Shown here: positions 17,568-25,471 of the stretch, piece after piece | Numbering within the stretch: the stretch's first letter is position 1 | How the letters are laid out: each line of letters starts with the position of its first letter | From: Corynebacterium pollutisoli | Lineage (GTDB): Bacteria > Actinomycetota > Actinomycetes > Mycobacteriales > Mycobacteriaceae | Direction: 5' to 3' | Length of the DNA stretch: 64,000 bases | Assembly (NCBI RefSeq): GCF_900177745.1 | Contig: NZ_FXAR01000009.1 | Location: 20,634 to 84,633, forward strand | Notes under the pieces: generated by a model | Databases searched by the model: none | The model's input: only the letters and a program-made list of their open reading frames with translations | What the model was told of the DNA's origin: nothing | Program-made: the position numbers and the translations under genes

Positions 17568-17597
17568 GCCCCGGTCACCTGCGTGGTTGGCCGGGGC
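17568..17597 (+). terminator. Possible terminator after tpx
   Basis: Seven-base arms GCCCCGG (17568-17574) and CCGGGGC (17591-17597) around a 16-base loop, followed by TTCCGTCTGTCTGTC. The stem is short, so this is tentative; it also lies just before the next gene's start. Confidence 0.4.
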
Positions 17598-17612
17598 TTC
17601 CGTCTGTCTGTC

Positions 17613-18209
17613 ATGATGAGACGCATGACGCGTTCGGAGAGAAACAACCTGCTGGCCATTCTGGCGGCCATCATCCTCATCATCGGTGGCATCGCGGCCG
17701 CCGTCATCTTCGGTGTGAAGGACGCGGAGCCGCAGCTGGTGGCCGACGAGGTTGCGGTCACCGACGGGGCCACGCAGACGCCCTCCGCGGAGCCGGCACC
17801 CCCCGCTGACCCGCTCGCCGACGCGCAGGTCAACAGCATCCACTCCGGGGGCGCCCCCGAAGTCGGAGACACCTTCGGTGACGTCGCGCGCATGCGCAGC
17901 TGGGAGGGCGAGGTCGACGTGTGGCGGGGCGGCAACCCGCAGATCATCCTCGGCCCGGCCGGCAACTGGTTCCCGGCCGGGCAGCCCGGCTGCGGCGACG
18001 GCCGCTACGTGGTCGAGTTCTCCGCTACGGGCCAGCTCACCGCCTCGCTGCGCGACGAGCTGGGGGAGACCACCCGGGAGAAGGACGCCCGCACCGGCTG
18101 GATGCTCCTCGACGACTGCCACCTGCCGTACGTCACCCTGACCGGTGAGGCGGAGGATCCGCAGGACACCGTCGTGTTCGAGGTTCACGAGTTCCAGCCC
18201 GCGGGCTAG
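17613..18209 (+). CDS. Single-pass exported protein of unknown function
   Basis: 198 aa from ATG 17613; ATGs at 17616 and 17625 are alternatives, with no clear ribosome-binding site to decide. One hydrophobic helix (LLAILAAIILIIGGIAAAVIFGV) follows a basic N-terminus, then an acidic Pro/Ala-rich linker and an external domain of about 110 residues. That domain holds Trp-rich stretches (RSWEGEVDVWRGG, GNWFPAG) and two Cys (QPGCGDG, LLDDCHLP) that may form a disulfide. I do not recognise a family. It lies 10 bp before the hydrolase gene, suggesting co-transcription. Confidence 0.7.
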   Translation: MMRRMTRSERNNLLAILAAIILIIGGIAAAVIFGVKDAEPQLVADEVAVTDGATQTPSAEPAPPADPLADAQVNSIHSGGAPEVGDTFGDVARMRSWEGEVDVWRGGNPQIILGPAGNWFPAGQPGCGDGRYVVEFSATGQLTASLRDELGETTREKDARTGWMLLDDCHLPYVTLTGEAEDPQDTVVFEVHEFQPAG

Positions 18210-18219
18210 ACTTCCCCTC

Positions 18220-18858
18220 ATGCAGCTCCACGGATTCGCGGCAGGCCCGTACCAGACCAACACGTTCATCGTCGTCAACGACGGCCGGGCCGGGGTCGTC
18301 GACCCCGGCATGCACGCCGCGAAGCAGGTCATCGCGCTGCTCGAGGAGACCGGCGCCGAGCTCAGCGAGATCGTGTGCACCCACGGCCACATCGACCACG
18401 TCCGCGAGGCCGGGGACCTGGCCAAGCGCTACGGTGTGCCCGTCCACCTCCACCCGGCGGATGAGTTCATGCTGCATCCGGAGGGCATCATGCCGCAGTC
18501 GCGGGTGCTTTTCGACGTCGCGTCGATGGTGCCCATCGCCGATCTCCGCCCGCTGAACGACGGTGACACGGTGACGCTCGCCGGCATCGAGTTCCGCGTC
18601 GACTTCGCGCCCGGGCACTCCCCGGGGTCGTGCCTGCTCGTCCACGAGGACTTCTGCTTCACCGGCGACGTCCTGTTCAAGGGCTCCATCGGCCGCACCG
18701 ACTTCCCGACGTCCTCCCCGGAGGACATGGACGCCTCCCTCCGCGGCCCCGTGTGGGCGCTGTCCGACACCCTCCAGCTGTTCCCCGGCCACGGCCCCGC
18801 CACCACCATGCGGGCCGAGCGCCAGACCAACCCGTTCCTGCTCCAGTTGGGCCTGTAG
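18220..18858 (+). CDS. Metallo-beta-lactamase-fold hydrolase (glyoxalase II-like)
   Basis: 212 aa from ATG 18220. The zinc-binding motif is THGHIDHVREAGDLA (about 52-66; H-x-H-x-D-H), with further ligands in FAPGHSPGS (His near 133), the TGDVLF Asp near 150, and LFPGHGPATT near 187. This matches the GloB-like group that hydrolyses thioesters such as S-lactoylglutathione. Actinobacteria lack glutathione, so the natural thiol is uncertain (mycothiol is possible). Its position immediately before hisS matches the mycobacterial order. No promoter separates it from the preceding gene. Confidence 0.88.
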   Translation: MQLHGFAAGPYQTNTFIVVNDGRAGVVDPGMHAAKQVIALLEETGAELSEIVCTHGHIDHVREAGDLAKRYGVPVHLHPADEFMLHPEGIMPQSRVLFDVASMVPIADLRPLNDGDTVTLAGIEFRVDFAPGHSPGSCLLVHEDFCFTGDVLFKGSIGRTDFPTSSPEDMDASLRGPVWALSDTLQLFPGHGPATTMRAERQTNPFLLQLGL

Positions 18859-18873
18859 GTAAGGTATTTTCAC

Positions 18874-20157
18874 GTGACTGACGCGAAGAAGAAGTTTGCC
18901 GCCCTGTCCGCACCCAAGGGTGTCCCGGACTACATCCCGCCGGTGTCCCCGGTGTTCCTCAAGGTGCGCGACACCTTCATCCACCAGGCGCATCTCGCCG
19001 GCTTCCAGCACATTGAGCTCCCCGTCTTCGAGGACACCACCCTGTTCGCCCGCGGCGTCGGCGAGTCCACCGACGTGGTGAGCAAGGAGATGTACACCTT
19101 CGCCGACCGCGGCGACCGCTCCGTCACGCTGCGCCCCGAGGGCACCGCCGGCGTCATGCGCGCCGTCATCGAGCACAACCTCGACCGCGGCCAGCTGCCG
19201 GTCAAGCTCAACTACGCCGGCCCCTTCTTCCGCTACGAGCGCCCCCAGGCCGGCCGCTACCGCCAGCTGCAGCAGGTCGGTGTCGAGGCCATCGGTGTCG
19301 ACGACCCGGCCCTCGACGCCGAGGTCGTGGCCCTGGCCGACCGTTCCTACCGCTCCCTGGGTCTCAAGGACTTCCGCCTCGAGCTCACCTCGTTGGGCGA
19401 CAACACCTGCCGCCCCGCCTACCGCGCCAAGCTGCAGGAGTTCCTCTTCGGCCTGCCCCTCGACGAGGAGACCCGCCAGCGCGCCGAGATCAACCCGCTG
19501 CGTGTCCTCGACGACAAGCGCCCCGAGGTCCAGGAGATGACCGCCGACGCCCCGCTGATGCTCGACCACCTCTCCACCGAGGCCCGGGAGCACTTCGAGA
19601 CCGTCACCGGGCTGCTCGACGACATGGCCGTCCCCTACGTCATCAACCCGCGCATGGTCCGCGGCCTCGACTACTACACCAAGACCTGCTTCGAGTTCGT
19701 CCACGACGGCCTCGGCGCCCAGTCGGGCATCGGCGGCGGCGGGCGTTACGACGGCCTCATGGCCCAGCTCGGCGGCCAGGACCTCTCCGGCATCGGCTAC
19801 GGCCTCGGCGTCGACCGCACCGTCCTGGCGCTGGAGGCCGAGGGCGTGACCCTCGACGGCGTGGAGCGTCGCGTCGACGTCTACGGCGTGGCCCTCGGTG
19901 CGGAGGCCAAGAAGGCGATGGCGCTGCTCATCAACGACCTGCGTGCCGCCGGCATCTCCGCCGACATGGCCTACGGTGACCGCGGTCTCAAGGGCGCCAT
20001 GAAGGGCGCCGACCGGGCGGGCGCCCGCGTCGCCCTCGTCCTCGGTGAGAACGAGCTCGCCGCCGGCACCGTCGCCGTCAAGGACCTCGCAGCCCACACG
20101 CAGTCCGACGTGGCGCTCGACGCCATCGTCGGGCAGCTGCGCGCATCGCTGGGGTAG
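18874..20157 (+). CDS. hisS: Histidine--tRNA ligase
   Basis: 427 aa from GTG 18874. This class II synthetase charges tRNA-His. Motif 1 lies near [15 protein letters not shown], motif 2 is [16 protein letters not shown] (about 114-130), and the histidine-specific boxes are [12 protein letters not shown] (about 262) and GGGGRYDGL (about 288). Motif 3 is [14 protein letters not shown]. The C-terminal anticodon-binding domain is complete. It begins 15 bp after the hydrolase gene. An inverted repeat after the stop may end transcription. Confidence 0.96.
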   Translation: MTDAKKKFAALSAPKGVPDYIPPVSPVFLKVRDTFIHQAHLAGFQHIELPVFEDTTLFARGVGESTDVVSKEMYTFADRGDRSVTLRPEGTAGVMRAVIEHNLDRGQLPVKLNYAGPFFRYERPQAGRYRQLQQVGVEAIGVDDPALDAEVVALADRSYRSLGLKDFRLELTSLGDNTCRPAYRAKLQEFLFGLPLDEETRQRAEINPLRVLDDKRPEVQEMTADAPLMLDHLSTEAREHFETVTGLLDDMAVPYVINPRMVRGLDYYTKTCFEFVHDGLGAQSGIGGGGRYDGLMAQLGGQDLSGIGYGLGVDRTVLALEAEGVTLDGVERRVDVYGVALGAEAKKAMALLINDLRAAGISADMAYGDRGLKGAMKGADRAGARVALVLGENELAAGTVAVKDLAAHTQSDVALDAIVGQLRASLG

Positions 20158-20175
20158 GTCTGGCCCCCGACGGTT

Positions 20176-20207
20176 GTTGCGGGCGCGAAAATAAATCGGC
20201 CCGCAAC
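20176..20207. terminator. Inverted repeat between hisS and the kinase operon
   Basis: Nine-base perfect arms GTTGCGGGC (20176-20184) and GCCCGCAAC (20199-20207) around a 14-base A-rich centre. It could be the hisS terminator or an upstream regulatory site for the kinase operon; position fits both, and no T-run follows. Confidence 0.45.
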
Positions 20208-20229
20208 TTGCTGATATCACCATAGCTCC

Positions 20230-20245
20230 TGTTAACGTGTCAACA
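20230..20245. promoter_or_regulatory. Candidate operator of the kinase-mtnDC operon
   Basis: TGTTAACGTGTCAACA reads as TGTTRAC-NN-GTYAACA: two seven-base half-sites with one mismatch between them. It lies 28 bases before the kinase ATG, where a repressor would block the promoter or early transcript. No regulator gene is adjacent, so the binding protein is unknown. Confidence 0.4.
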
Positions 20246-20272
20246 TCTCAACTGTTGCACGGAGGAGGACGG

Positions 20273-21814
20273 ATGACCGTCACCATCGGAGTCGATGTCG
20301 GCACCCAGGGAAGCAAGGCCGCGGTCTACACCGGTGACGGTGTCCAGGTCGGCCGCGCGTACACCCCGCACACCATCACCTACCTCGGCCCGGGCCGCGC
20401 GGAGATGGATCCGGAGCATCTCGTCGACGCGGCCTGCTCCGCCATCGCCGCCGCCCTCGACGACGCCGTCGCCACGGGAATCAACCGCCGCGAGGTCGCC
20501 GGCATCGCGCTATCGGGCATCCTCGTCGGACAGGTGCTTCTCGACGTCGACGGCACCGTCCTCCATCCCATCATCACCAGTCTGGACACCCGCGCCCAGG
20601 AGCATGCCGCCGCAGCCGGGCGCGACCTCGAACCCCTGTGGCTCACCGAGTCCGGCACCTCGACGCTCGACGCCTACGCCGCTCCGTTCCAGCTGCAGTG
20701 GATCCGCGACAATCGTCCGGAGATCTGGTCACGCGTCGTCCGCACGGTGTCCGTCGCCCCCTACGTCTCCGCCCGCCTCGCCGGCCTGACCCAGGAGGAG
20801 ATGTACACCGACCCCACCCACGCCTCCGGGTGGATGGTCGGCTGGGATCATGAGAGTCGCACATTCTCCCCGCGCCAGCTGTCCGCCTTCGGGCTGCCGA
20901 CCGGCATCCTCCCGCGTATGGTCGCCTCCGACGACATCATCGGCCATGTCACCGCGGAGTTCGCCGCGCGTACCGGCCTCCCGGCCGGCACTCCGGTCGT
21001 CGCCGGGGCCGGGGATGTCATGCAGTCGACACTGGCCACCGGCATGATCAACGTCGGCCAGGCCACCGACTCCGCCGGAACCACCAGCATCCTCACCGTC
21101 GGTGTCGACGGGGTGCTCCCCGAGGTTGCCGCCATGCCGGGCATGCTCTTCAGCCTCGGTACCCTCCCCGGGCAGGCCATTTACTGGGGGTACATCCGGG
21201 CGGGCGGGCTTTCTCTGCGCTGGTTCCGGGATCAGGTGGCCCGCCGCGAGCAGGACGACTCCATCTACGCCACCTTCGATGCGCTGGCCGCCGGGGTGAC
21301 CCCCGGTTCCGACGGCGTCCTCTTCCTGCCCTACCTGGCCGGCGGCAACCCCGACAGCCCGCACGCCTCCGGGACGTGGTTGGGTATGGATTCCGGCACC
21401 GACACCGCCCGCCTGTGGCGCAGCGCCCTTGAGGCCGTCGCCTACGAGTACGCGACGACCCTCGACGTTGTGCAGCGCGGCGGTGTCGACCTCACCGAGG
21501 TGCTGGTCACCGGCGGGGGAGCGGCCAGCACGGTGTGGAACCAGATCAAGGCCGACGTCACCGGCGTGCCGTGGAACCGCCCGCACCGGGTGGACGGACC
21601 ACCGCTGGCCAACGCCGCCCTGGCGAACCAGGCCCTCGGGTTGTCCGCCGGCCTGGCCGCCCAGCTCACGGAGTGGAACAGCGGCGGCACCGCTGTGCTT
21701 CCCGATGCCGACGCCCACCACTACTACCGGCAGGCCGCCGCCGAGCGCACCCGCCTGCTCACCGGGCCCATGCAGGAGGTCTTCGCCTCCGTCCGCCACC
21801 TTCGAGATCTCTAG
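20273..21814 (+). CDS. FGGY-family carbohydrate kinase (xylulokinase-like)
   Basis: 513 aa from ATG 20273, with GGAGGAGG just upstream. It has the two-domain ASKHA fold: phosphate-1 motif IGVDVGTQGSKA (residues 5-16), the catalytic-Asp motif VAGAGDVMQS (Asp near 246), and the adenosine-binding VTGGGAASTVWNQIKADVTG near 408. Xylulokinase is the closest named group I recognise, but the substrate cannot be read from sequence. It starts a tight operon with mtnD, mtnC and a GlpD-like gene, so the substrate is probably a polyol, ketose or methylthio-sugar feeding an acireductone route. The pairing of an FGGY kinase with a GlpD-like dehydrogenase recalls erythritol catabolism (EryA/EryB). Confidence 0.88.
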   Translation: MTVTIGVDVGTQGSKAAVYTGDGVQVGRAYTPHTITYLGPGRAEMDPEHLVDAACSAIAAALDDAVATGINRREVAGIALSGILVGQVLLDVDGTVLHPIITSLDTRAQEHAAAAGRDLEPLWLTESGTSTLDAYAAPFQLQWIRDNRPEIWSRVVRTVSVAPYVSARLAGLTQEEMYTDPTHASGWMVGWDHESRTFSPRQLSAFGLPTGILPRMVASDDIIGHVTAEFAARTGLPAGTPVVAGAGDVMQSTLATGMINVGQATDSAGTTSILTVGVDGVLPEVAAMPGMLFSLGTLPGQAIYWGYIRAGGLSLRWFRDQVARREQDDSIYATFDALAAGVTPGSDGVLFLPYLAGGNPDSPHASGTWLGMDSGTDTARLWRSALEAVAYEYATTLDVVQRGGVDLTEVLVTGGGAASTVWNQIKADVTGVPWNRPHRVDGPPLANAALANQALGLSAGLAAQLTEWNSGGTAVLPDADAHHYYRQAAAERTRLLTGPMQEVFASVRHLRDL

Positions 21815-21824
21815 GAGAAACAAC

Positions 21825-22400
21825 ATGACCCTGCTGTACAAGTGGAACGCCTCCGCCCCCGACACCGAGCTGCTGCGCACGGCACAGCCGGAGGAGATCG
21901 CCGCCGAGCTGTACACCCTCGGCGTGCGCTACGAGCAGTGGCCGACGCAGGAACTCGCCGACGATGCCGACCAGGAGGCCGTCCTCGCCGCCTACGCCGA
22001 CGAGGTCGCCCGCATCAGCGCGGAGGAGAACTTCGTCACCGTCGACGTCGCCCGCCTGCGCAACACCGGCCAGCCCGATTTCGCGGAGACGGCCCGGGCC
22101 GCCCGCGAGAAGTTCCTCGACGAGCACACCCACGCCGATGACGAGGTGCGCTTCTTCGTCGAGGGATCCGGCACCTTCTACCTCCACATCGACGACACCG
22201 TCTATGCCGTCGTCTGTGAACGCGGTGACCTGCTGTCCGTTCCGGAGGGCTCCACCCACTGGTTCGACATGGGCGTCGCAGATCCGCAGTTCTGCGCCAT
22301 CCGCTTCTTCCACGATGGCGAGGGCTGGGTCGGTGACTTCACCGGGGAGAAGATCTCCGCGCGGTTCCCGGGCCACGACGAGCTGCTGGCCGGGAAGTAG
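21825..22400 (+). CDS. mtnD: Acireductone dioxygenase (cupin)
   Basis: 191 aa, standard length. The enzyme cleaves acireductone with O2; iron gives the 2-keto acid plus formate, while nickel gives CO plus methylthiopropionate. The metal ligands are all present: His101, His103 and Glu107 in EHTHADDEVRFFVEG, and His145 in PEGSTHWFDMG. Which metal is bound cannot be predicted. It starts 10 bp after the kinase stop with AGGAGAAA upstream, and mtnC follows in 6 bp. In the classic methionine salvage pathway this is the step after MtnC. Confidence 0.95.
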   Translation: MTLLYKWNASAPDTELLRTAQPEEIAAELYTLGVRYEQWPTQELADDADQEAVLAAYADEVARISAEENFVTVDVARLRNTGQPDFAETARAAREKFLDEHTHADDEVRFFVEGSGTFYLHIDDTVYAVVCERGDLLSVPEGSTHWFDMGVADPQFCAIRFFHDGEGWVGDFTGEKISARFPGHDELLAGK

Positions 22401-22406
22401 GACCCC

Positions 22407-23114
22407 ATGATCAGCCTGCCGCGACCGGCCGCCATCGTCCTCGACATCGAGGGCACCACCTCCTCCACCTGGTTCGTCCACGACACCCTCTACCCCTACT
22501 CCCGCGCGCGCTTCGCCGACATCCTCTCCCGGGAGGGCCACCCGGACGTGGAACGGGCCCGGGGACAGATCATCCAGGAGGCGGGACTGGACCCGGAGGC
22601 GGGCGTCGATAAGCTCGTGGCCGCCCTGGAAGGGTGGCTCGACAGCGACGAGAAACGCACCCCCCTCAAGACCCTGCAGGGGCTGATCTGGGCGGAGGGA
22701 TTCTCGGCCGGTGACCTCACCTCGCACTTCTACCCGGACGCAATCCCGGCGATGCGGTCCTGGCACGAGCAGGGGATCGATCTGACGATCTTCTCCTCCG
22801 GATCGGTCAACGCCCAGACCTCCTGGTTCGGCAACTCCCCGGAGGGGGACCTGCTGCCCATGTTCAACGGCCACTTCGACACGGAGAACGCCGGTCCGAA
22901 GAAGCTCCCGTCCTCGTACGCGACCATCCGTGAGGCCATCGGCGTGCCCGCCGGGCAGCTCCTGTTCTTCTCCGACCTCGTCGAGGAACTCGATGCCGCC
23001 CGAGCCGACGGGTGGGGAACCGTCGGAGTACGTCGCGAGGGCGACCAGTACTTCGACCGCGGAGTCGGCGACCACCCGGAGATCTCCTCCTTCGAGCAGG
23101 TGACCTGGCGGTGA
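22407..23114 (+). CDS. mtnC: Acireductone synthase (enolase-phosphatase E1)
   Basis: 235 aa. HAD-superfamily enzyme that enolises a 2,3-diketo-1-phosphate and removes the phosphate to give acireductone. The HAD nucleophile loop is VLDIEGTTSS (Asp13, Glu15, the form typical of E1). The Ser motif is in IFSSGSVNAQ, Lys in GPKKLPSSY and the acidic pair near FFSDLVEELDAARADGW. It starts six bases after mtnD, and its stop overlaps the GTG of the GlpD-like gene by four bases. mtnA, mtnB and mtnK are absent from this neighbourhood. Confidence 0.95.
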   Translation: MISLPRPAAIVLDIEGTTSSTWFVHDTLYPYSRARFADILSREGHPDVERARGQIIQEAGLDPEAGVDKLVAALEGWLDSDEKRTPLKTLQGLIWAEGFSAGDLTSHFYPDAIPAMRSWHEQGIDLTIFSSGSVNAQTSWFGNSPEGDLLPMFNGHFDTENAGPKKLPSSYATIREAIGVPAGQLLFFSDLVEELDAARADGWGTVGVRREGDQYFDRGVGDHPEISSFEQVTWR

Positions 23115-24775
23115 GCGTGCTCGGCGGCCCGGTCGGCGGGCACTACGACGTCGCAGTCATCGGCGGCGGAATCTCCGGCGTCCAGATCGCGCGACATGCC
23201 GCAGGGCGCGGGCTGCGGACCGTCCTTCTCGAGCGCAACGACTTCGGCGCGGGGACCTCGGCGGCCACCACCAAGGCGATCCACGGTGGACTGCGCTACC
23301 TCGAGCAGTACGACTTCCGCGTCGTCGCCGAGTCGGTGAGTGAACGCCGCTACCTCGGACTGGCCGCCCCGCACCTCGTGCAGCCGCGTAGCTTCCTGCT
23401 CACCGCCTATGACTGGTCGGCACCGCGCGCCCCCGTCCTCGGCGCGGGAGTCGCCCTGTATGAGGCGATGGCGTGGCGTCGCAACGCCGGCGTGCCCAAG
23501 GACATCCGCTCGCCGCGCTTCCGGTGGATCGGGAAGAAGGCGCTGCTGACGCAGGTGCCCTGGCTGAGCCCCGACGGACTCACGGGTGCCTGGCGGCACG
23601 ACGACACCCTCAACATCCACCCCGAGCGGCTCCTGCTGGCGATTCTCAAGTCCTACGTCGCCGACGGGGGCACCGCGCTCAACCACGCGGAGGTCACGGG
23701 CCTGCTGCGCGATGACGCGGGCGCGGTGCGGGGAGTCCGCGTCAACGGACACCGGGACATCGCGGCGACCGTGACGGTCAACGCAGCCGGCCCCTGGGTG
23801 GCCTCCGCCCTCGGCGACCTGGCGACGACGGCCGGCGTCCGGGTCCGGCAGGCCAAGGGTGTCCACCTGGTCACCCGCGACCTGGGCAACCGCGACGGCG
23901 TCTTCGTCCGCGGGCGCAACGGCCGCCACATCGTGGTCAACCCGTGGCAGGGAAAGACGCTCGTGGGTCCCACGGACACCCCCATGTCCGGCAGCGCCGA
24001 TGAGGCCGCCACAGAGGTGGAGGACATCAACCTGCTGCGGGAGACCCTCGACTCGGTTTCCGCGACCCCGCTGGTCCGCGAGGACGTCGAATCGACCATC
24101 GTCGGCGTGCGCCCCCTTATCGACGACGGGTCGGACACCTACACCTCCTCCCGCCGCTTCGAGATCCGCGACCACGCACCCACCGGGCTGCCCGGCCTGT
24201 ACTCCGTCACCGGTGGCAAGTGGACCACCGGCCGGGCCATGGGGCAGAAGGTCACCGACACCCTCATCCGCGCCCACCGCGGGTCACTGCCGCCGACGCG
24301 GGACTTCGACTCCCGCCACCTCGACCTGTCGACCTCCTTCGGCGACTATGACACGGTCACCGCCGCCTTCGAGGCCGCGGCAGCGCGCGTCCCCTCCGCC
24401 GACCTGCCGCGTGACACCCGCATCCACCTGGCGCGTCTCTACGGCACCGAACACGAGGCGGTGCTACGCCTCGTCGTCGAGGACCCGCGACTGGCGACCC
24501 CGGTTCCGGGCAGCTCCGACATACTCGCGCAGGCCGTCTATGCGGTGACCCACGAGGCGGCCGAGACCCTGCAGGATGTGCTCGACCGCCGTATGACCGT
24601 CGGCACCCTCGGCCTCGTACGGGAAACCGCGGCCCGCCTCGTGGCCGCGACCGTCGCCCCGCTCCTGGGATGGGAGGCGGAGCGGCGGGACGCGGAGGTC
24701 GCCGGGTACCTCGGGCTCCAGGCCGCGGAGACGGCGGTGCTCGATGAGGCGTTCGCCCCCGGTTCGTCCCGCTAG
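23111..24775 (+). CDS. GlpD-like FAD-dependent polyol-phosphate dehydrogenase
   Basis: 554 aa from GTG 23111, which overlaps the mtnC stop. The N-terminal FAD fold is DVAVIGGGISGVQIARHA (G18-x-G20-x2-G23), followed by the GlpD signature TSAATTKAIHGGLRYLEQYDF. The C-terminal GlpD cap domain is intact (YAVTHEAAETLQDVLDRRMTVG). GlpD enzymes oxidise the C2 hydroxyl of sn-glycerol 3-phosphate and pass electrons to quinone at the membrane surface; EryB relatives act on erythritol phosphate. Coupling to an FGGY kinase and acireductone enzymes suggests a different phosphorylated substrate here. Its stop codon overlaps the convergent transglutaminase-like gene. Confidence 0.88.
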   Translation: MSVLGGPVGGHYDVAVIGGGISGVQIARHAAGRGLRTVLLERNDFGAGTSAATTKAIHGGLRYLEQYDFRVVAESVSERRYLGLAAPHLVQPRSFLLTAYDWSAPRAPVLGAGVALYEAMAWRRNAGVPKDIRSPRFRWIGKKALLTQVPWLSPDGLTGAWRHDDTLNIHPERLLLAILKSYVADGGTALNHAEVTGLLRDDAGAVRGVRVNGHRDIAATVTVNAAGPWVASALGDLATTAGVRVRQAKGVHLVTRDLGNRDGVFVRGRNGRHIVVNPWQGKTLVGPTDTPMSGSADEAATEVEDINLLRETLDSVSATPLVREDVESTIVGVRPLIDDGSDTYTSSRRFEIRDHAPTGLPGLYSVTGGKWTTGRAMGQKVTDTLIRAHRGSLPPTRDFDSRHLDLSTSFGDYDTVTAAFEAAAARVPSADLPRDTRIHLARLYGTEHEAVLRLVVEDPRLATPVPGSSDILAQAVYAVTHEAAETLQDVLDRRMTVGTLGLVRETAARLVAATVAPLLGWEAERRDAEVAGYLGLQAAETAVLDEAFAPGSSR

Positions 24776-25344
24776 TTCAGCGTCCCCGGCAGGTCCCGCA
24801 GCAGCTCCTGCGCGTCGGTCGCCGACTCCAGGGTGTTGACCACCACCGGCAGCATGTCGGTGTGGATCATCGGCAGGTTGCGCTCGAAGGGGTGGCCCAG
24901 CGCCCGGGTCTGCCACTCGTGCCCGGAGTGACGGTGATCGTTCTCCGGGTAGCGGGGGTCGACGAGGATGAAGCCGCCGGTCTCCGAGAGGTACGGAGCC
25001 CACACCGTCGCGATGCCGTGGAGCACCTTCTGCCCGGTCTCCGTCTCCACCTCCTGGTAGCGCAGGGCCGCGGGGATGCCGGCGGCGCGGAACAGGGCCA
25101 CGAGCAGGGCGGCCTGGTTGTGGCAGATGCCCTCACCGACGCGCAGCGTCTCGGAGGCCTTCACCGTGACGGTGCTGCTGCCGGTGTCGGCGGGGTGGGA
25201 GATCCTGTCGCGGACGTACGTGAAGACCGCGCGGACCGTCTCCGCCGGGTTGGGGCCACTCAGGGCGTGGGCGAGGGCGCTGATGTCCGGGTGGTCGGCG
25301 TCGATGACGGTGGTCGGGGCGAGGAACTCGGGCTCGAGATGCAT
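24772..25344 (-). CDS. Transglutaminase-like cysteine protein
   Basis: 190 aa from the ATG ending at 25344; the frame continues upstream only through the palindromic repeat. The catalytic triad of the transglutaminase-like fold is visible: Cys74 in GEGICHNQAALLVALFRAAGIPA, His109 in LHGIATVW and Asp129 in ILVDPRY. No signal peptide is seen, so it is probably cytosolic. Such small proteins are often peptidases or amide hydrolases, but the substrate is unknown. Its stop codon overlaps that of the GlpD-like gene by four bases, tail to tail. Confidence 0.8.
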   Translation of the reverse strand: MHLEPEFLAPTTVIDADHPDISALAHALSGPNPAETVRAVFTYVRDRISHPADTGSSTVTVKASETLRVGEGICHNQAALLVALFRAAGIPAALRYQEVETETGQKVLHGIATVWAPYLSETGGFILVDPRYPENDHRHSGHEWQTRALGHPFERNLPMIHTDMLPVVVNTLESATDAQELLRDLPGTLN

Positions 25345-25355
25345 GGCGTCATGAT

Positions 25356-25466
25356 AGGCATATCGCCTGAGGCACAGCTCGCCATGGATGGATCGAGTGA
25401 CGGGGTGTCCGCCCGGCGACCACACTCGACCTACTCATGGGGAGATATGCCTGGGGAGATATGCCT
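25356..25466. repeat. Palindromic intergenic repeat, copy A
   Basis: Opens with AGGCATATC (25356-25364). It has a central imperfect inverted pair, TCGAGTG (25393) with CACTCGA (25423), and closes with two GATATGCCT boxes whose starts are 14 bases apart (25444 and 25458). The same layout recurs at 41596-41706, with identical box spacing. It separates the transglutaminase-like gene from sdaA and could fold into a long hairpin. Confidence 0.7.
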
Positions 25467-25471
25467 CAGGA

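Noticed and set aside
25356..25466. Possible CRISPR array from repeated GATATGCCT boxes
   Set aside because: Only two boxes per side with 14-base spacing and an inverted core; no regular spacers and no cas genes nearby.
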